From positions 7,197,777 to 7,261,776 of the forward strand of contig NC_037275.1 of NCBI RefSeq assembly GCF_000002425.4: a stretch of 64,000 nt of DNA, written 5' to 3'. Made by a program: the position numbers and the translations under genes. Below, in pieces: positions 59,240 to 64,000 of the stretch. Position 1 is the stretch's first letter. Each line of letters opens with the position of its first letter. The notes beneath the pieces are model-generated. The model was not told where the DNA came from and ran no database searches. It was given only the letters and a program-made list of their open reading frames with translations. The DNA is from Physcomitrium patens. Taxonomy: Eukaryota; Streptophyta; Bryopsida; Funariales; Funariaceae.

Positions 59240-60250
59240 TTCTTATTATAGCTGGATAAATTTGTTTTTTGACATGCTATCTTCTTTGATTGCCATACTC
59301 CTCATTTTATGGTTGTGTCACTTCTTTGGGCATTGTTGAGTAGTGTGCTTAGGTTTTCTACAACATTAGCATAATCTTTTTTGACGATGACAAGTCTTTT
59401 CTTACTCACAAAAAGGTTTGAAACGTATCACATCAATTTTCATATCCTCTACTTCTGAATATATGTATTGAATAAATATTGCTGTTGCCATTGAATTATA
59501 GTAATGTTGAGGTCCACTTGTATGGTTCTCAGATTGAAATTCAAAAAGATGATTGTCTCACTTCACACCAAAGTCAATTGCTTGTCTCAATGTTTGAGGA
59601 TCAAGTAAGTTGAGCATTAATTTTTTTTACCTCATATTGTAATCTGTAGAAAAATTGGCTAACAAGTGCAGCATCATCCCACTTGATATTTATTGCAAGT
59701 TGTCAAAACTAAAAGCATACAACATTATTGATCAATTACCTTGTCATAAAATATAGATCTTATTGGTTGCAATACAAATAGCATCATGTTCTCCATAGAT
59801 AGATCGAAATTCTACCAAAAAAGCCTCCAGATTATCCAATATTGGATCTTATCGTTCAAAAATAGATAAAAACTATGATAATACTAAATCTGAAAGAAGC
59901 GTACTAATAAATCTAATTTGCGATCTTGAAGTTGAATAGCTTTGGAATTGAAGTTCAATTACAAGTTGTACTTGATTGATAAATCCTGTAAACTTTGATT
60001 TTGTACCATCAAACTTCTTGAATAGAATAATTCTAGGTTCTCTAATATTGGAAGGGCATTCCATCATAAGAGAAGGGACATAATTTGGTGCAGATATTGA
60101 AGCAGCTTCAATCATTCCTATATCTTCACTTCCTACTAATCTTGTTGCACTTTGTGGAGGTAAATTGAGTTGATGCATCACAAGCATTAACTCCCTCAAT
60201 TGCTCTTGTATTTGTGCCATTGCACTCTTCATTTTAGTAAGTTTTACCAT
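59240..60250 (-). pseudogene. Element D2 gag (broken)
   Basis: ATG 60250 begins MVKLTKMKSAMAQIQEQLRE. The capsid region KKFDGTKSKFTGFINQVQ follows, but the frame stops near 59873 and again several times. The zinc knuckle near 59370-59340 has lost cysteines. It is homologous to gag of A and B. Confidence 0.82.
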
Positions 60251-60462
60251 GATAACACTTAGAATAAAAAGCTTTCTAATATTGCTCAAGATAAATAGAA
60301 GAGAGGACTTAAGAACAAAGAAAATATTAAGGACAATATCAGTTTAAAAGAAGGTAATCTATAACTTCTAATATACTTATGTCTTATCAGAAAAAAGGAG
60401 TAATCCACTCTTAATCAAGATTAGACAAAGCTCTGATATTGGAAGTGTATTCTTGTCAATTT

Positions 60463-61019
60463 GTTAAAGAGAAGAACTTGATAAAGACAAATAAATAAGT
60501 GAGACTTCTTTCAATGAAAGATGACAAAATAAAAATAACTCAATATGTATATTAAAAAAGAAACAGGAATGGCTATTGCCAAAAGACAAGAAAATTAGAG
60601 ACCCTTGAAACTAGACTAGAAGCAAGAAAGGAGTTGACAAGAGTGAAGAGGGCTTTACTCTTGTCTCTATATATACTATCTAACTAAGGACTATATGGCA
60701 ATGTCGTATAGGACCTTCAATATGTGTTGACTTTGTAGGATACATGCCTTGACTTACAAGGCAAGTTTTTCTATATGTGGGCCACATAGTTAGCTTGGTC
60801 TTCAAGCTAACAACATATATGGCATATGGCCAACTTATTGACTACGTTTTTAATCCAAAAAGTCAATTAAAGATACCTATAAAGTCAAAGCAATATTTAT
60901 GAAGCTTCTAGAAAGCTTTCATAGTAAATATTATAGAATTAATTTATTTTTACCTACTTTTATTTACTTCTATTTATTTATACATGTAATTACTAGCTTG
61001 CATACGTATGTCCATGATA
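60463..61019 (-). repeat. 5' LTR of element D2
   Basis: 557 bp. The sense start is worn (TATCATGG instead of TGTCATGG) at 61019. The CTCTGATATTG complement of the primer-binding site lies at 60431-60441. G gag resumes at 61020. Confidence 0.87.
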
Positions 61020-61926
61020 AGTACTATGTCTACACTTATGGATGAAGTTGTGCAATTGAAGGAGGAAAGTAGATTGACCTCACAATCAAATCCATGGAAT
61101 TTTGCTTCTATAAGTATGAGAGGAGCAAGGATTAATATGCCTAAGAAATTTGATGGAACAACATGAAGATTTTTAGGATTTTTGCAAAAAATCAAGCTTT
61201 ATCTAAGGTTGAATCCTTTTCAATGTCCCGATGGATTTACTCAAGTTGGATTCATAGGCGCTCTTCTATGAAGAAGTGTTGTCTCTTGATTTGTACCTTT
61301 AATGAAAAAAGATTGGTAACTCCTTTATGATTTAAATTCATTCCTAGAAGTGTTTATGGCCACATTTGAAGAAAGTCATTAAAAACAAATAGTAAAGACC
61401 AAACTCTTATCTTTACAACAAAGATCTTAATCAGTCACTACATATATTACTGAATGCCAAAATCTGGCTTGTGATATAGACTAGAATGACAAAGCGCTTA
61501 TTAATCAATTTTGATATGCATTGAAGGATAGTGTCAAAGATTTATTATTAACAATGCTGAAAGTAAAATCTTTGAAACAATTTATTGCTCAAGTCATTAC
61601 ATGCAATAATCGATTATTTGTAAGGCATCAAGAACAAAGACTTGGCTTGAGAGAAATAAGTCAAGTAATGGTGGCAACTTTTAAGTTTTTTGAAATCTAA
61701 CCATCAAGGCTAGAACCAATAAAAATTGATACAATATATTTTAAACCTCTTATAAAGCAAGAAAAGACTTGATATTACTAAGTGGATTTGTATTTATATT
61801 ATAGAGAAGCCAAACACACTACTTAATATTATCCAAAGAAGCAACATAATTACAAAATAAGGAGCACAATTATCAAAGAAGATAGTATGTCAAAAAATGA
61901 GTTTCTCCAGCTATAATAGAGATTGT
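61020..61926 (+). pseudogene. Element G gag (continuation after D2)
   Basis: The plus-strand translation gives STMSTLMDEVVQLKEESRLT, then INMPKKFDGT, FLEVFMATFEESH, TYITECQNLACDID and a degraded knuckle LYLYYREAKHTT, ending NEFLQL before a stop. Stops are scattered. The same gag is found in E at 40100-40935. Confidence 0.75.
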
Positions 61927-63235
61927 TGTCATGTTGTGGTTTGGCTATTATATGAAAATAATGTAATTATGTATTTAATTTATAATTTAATAAGTAAAAT
62001 TATAAGAGCCATATTAGAAGATTTTAATTGGTTGTAGAATATAATTTGATTATTACCTTGAAAAGAGATTGTTTAAAAAGATTACTATAGAATTTGTATA
62101 ACTTTAATTTCTTTTGATAGTGGTTTTTAAGATCGGTTTTGATTGGTAGTAACTTCTAAATATTTAGAGTCACTGTCGTTAGACATTGGTGACCTTCAAA
62201 ACTTATTTTGGTTCTCTTATTTGGTATTTAGAGCATAAATTATATAAATCTTATAAGAAAAAAGTTTGAAGAAGGGTTTTAGTAGCAAAGAGAGTTTAAG
62301 GCATCCATATCGATGAATGGAGATGGATGATGAAAATCTCCATTCCTATTGGTCAAAAATCATGACCAATATGCTTTGAGGAGGCTGCCTGAGGCCAAAT
62401 TAGAGATTAGGATTAGTTTTTCGGGCCCATTTGAGCTTTAAAGGCTAGGTTCAAGAAATTTAGGTTTTTGGCTATGGTTTTGGTACAAATCTTGTATGAT
62501 TTGGAGTTTATATGAAGGAGATATAGGCGATCAAAGTTAAGGTGTTGATTTGGGAGCATCTATCACTATTTTTGATATAACACACGCATATAGATGGCAA
62601 TTGAGGATCGGCAAGCGCAACTGGAGAGAGCACTTTTGTAGCTATACTTTTTTTAAGTTGAAATGAAGGAGTTATTGGATTTTGAAGTCAATGCATACAA
62701 TCTAAGGGTAGTAAGTAACTCAATTTAGTAGTGGTTGTGTCTTGAGCTATATCTTGAGTAATTTGATAAGATTTTGGCTCAAAATATCAAAGAATGTGTA
62801 AATTCATGTTAAAAAACTTTGTACATAAGTTTGATGATATTTGAGTATTGGATTCTTGAGATATTAAAAAAATAGTGTTTGGATACTTGTAAATTAGGGT
62901 TTAGAGCATCTACTAGGATTTCTTAGATGCCAAAAGATTGAAAGTGAATTTGCAGTTAGTTTTTTTTGTGGTAAAAATTTAAGATAAATTCTACCTAGTC
63001 TACAAGTTTGAGACAAATTGAATGGTTAGATCTAGAGCTATGAATTTCTAAAGTTAAAGAAGAAAAAATCCTTTACGGAAAAAATATGTTTTGAAGAGAT
63101 TTTGCTATATTTTAAATTTTGTACAATATAAAGGAGTTTTGGAAGCTAAGACAAGATACATATAAAATTTTAAGCTAAAATCTCTATAGCTAGATATCCA
63201 ATGTATTCCCAAATACTAAATCATGCGATATGACA
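61927..63235. repeat. LTR-like insertion between gag and protease of element G, about 1.3 kb
   Basis: Starts TGTCATGTTGTGG, ends CGATATGACA, non-coding and AT-rich. It splits the gag end from the protease start. The last 100 bases resemble those of 44286-45596, so both are probably solo LTRs of one family. The target duplication is not clear. Confidence 0.6.
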
Positions 63236-64000
63236 CTGTGCAACTGGAATCATATGCAACACCTATTAAAGATTTTATTCTCTTCCCAGATCCCTCACCT
63301 TATTTTATAATAGATGTATGTTTAGGACCTAAAAATCAAAAATTCTTTGCCTTATTAGATTCATGAGCCTCAATCTATTTTATAGACAAAGATTTTGTCA
63401 AAAATCAAATAATATCTTTAGTCAAGAAAACTAAATCCGTACATGTAGAAGTCATAGATGGTTGTTCGTTTTCTTCTAGAAATATTATCCATGAGACTAT
63501 TCTTTTAGATGTAACAATTAAAGATCATAACATCATAGTAGTATTTAATGTAATAAGATTTCTCTCTAATTCAATTATTTTTATATTTTTGTGGCTAGAA
63601 AAATATAACCATCAAATAGATTGGTTTTTATAATCTTAATTTTTCTAGTAGTATAATTCAAGATCGAGTTAGTGACGTAGAAGCACAAAAGTCAAGTATA
63701 TCTAAACCTCTACTAGTAGGTACAAGAGCTTTCATGCATGTTACAAAAGAAGGATCATCTTTTGCTATATATGCTATGCCTATTTTTAATGGTGAAAAAA
63801 TGTCAAGTGGTATTTCTAGCCAATATCAAGAATTTCAAGATTTTTTTGAAAAGAAGAATGTAGATATTCTTCTAAAGCATCAACCTTATGATTGTATAAT
63901 TGATTTGTAAGAAAGAGCTCAACCACCATTTAGACCAATCTATAGTTTATCACAAAATGAGTTGGCTACATTAAAGGAATACATTGATGAGAACTTGGCA
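63236..64000 (+). pseudogene. Element G protease and start of RT, cut by window edge
   Basis: The translation gives PYFIIDVCLGPKNQKFFALL, then DS, stop, ASIYF in place of DSGAS (the Gly codon of the catalytic triad is now a stop). VHVEVIDGCSFSSRN and IYSLSQNELATLKEYIDENL, in shifted frames, follow. Homologous to 8129-8900 of element B. Confidence 0.8.

Larger units (their letters stand above)
54415..61019 (-). mobile_element. Element D2: full-length but dead chromodomain gypsy element
   Basis: 3' LTR at 54415-54970, 5' LTR at 60463-61019, both about 556 bp. The flanks GGTAT and AGTAC are plausible decayed target duplications differing by transitions. Sense order: gag (60250 to about 59240), protease, RT, RNase H, integrase, chromodomain, accessory ORF (55434-55012). 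The RT core is deleted, and a foreign solo LTR (58254-59023) interrupts the protease. It is inserted in gag of G. Confidence 0.88.
53493..64000 (+). mobile_element. Element G: Ty3/gypsy relic, runs off the right edge, host of D2
   Basis: Plus orientation: 5' LTR 53493-54041, leader and gag start 54042-54414, interruption by D2 (54415-61019), gag 61020-61926, interruption by an LTR-like segment (61927-63235), then protease and the RT start from 63236 to the window end. The gag reads MPKKFDGT and FLEVFMATFEESH with a worn zinc knuckle, as in element E, so E and G are sister copies. The frame is broken throughout. G itself interrupts F gag. Confidence 0.8.

Overview
The window looks like nuclear DNA of a land plant, and a bryophyte such as a moss is my best guess. 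The evidence is an intron-rich plant plasma-membrane H+-ATPase whose C-terminus ends in Tyr-Thr-Val, a plastid-type DnaJ gene, strongly AT-rich intergenic DNA, and layer upon layer of nested Ty3/gypsy retrotransposons. The species cannot be fixed from sequence alone.

Layout. Positions 1-13624 are a nest of chromodomain-bearing Ty3/gypsy elements. Element A (minus, 3' LTR cut by the window edge) and element B (plus, 6344-12735, identical 560-bp LTR lengths, AATAC target duplication) both sit inside the gag of an older copy, C (minus). Positions 13625-17613 hold a worn gypsy relic and a decayed Tc1/mariner-type transposase split by a solo LTR. Positions 18630-25691 hold the complete H+-ATPase gene on the minus strand: 20 coding exons sum to 2883 nt, with an unbroken frame for 960 residues. 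Positions 31337-33387 hold a four-exon DnaJ-domain gene on the minus strand (282 residues). Positions 33388-39100 are mostly non-coding. They contain some exon-like open frames on the plus strand, a short ORF resembling a transit peptide, and a four-copy array of a 122-nt block with a hairpin supported by paired base changes. From 39660 to the end is a second nest. Old element E (plus) is interrupted by element F (minus, a different gypsy lineage with long LTRs). F is interrupted by element G (plus), which runs off the right edge. G is interrupted by D2 (minus, 54415-61019). Several solo LTRs are scattered through these layers.

How it fits together. Only two cellular genes are fully supported: the proton pump that energises the plasma membrane, and a J-domain co-chaperone probably imported into the plastid. 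Everything else is largely retrotransposon DNA in different stages of decay. Gag and pol of A, B and D2 carry in-frame stops, many explicable as C-to-T or G-to-A changes. A 140-codon accessory ORF between pol and the 3' LTR is fully open in both A and B and recognisable at the same length in D2. This ORF and the 122-nt repeat array are the most promising undescribed items.
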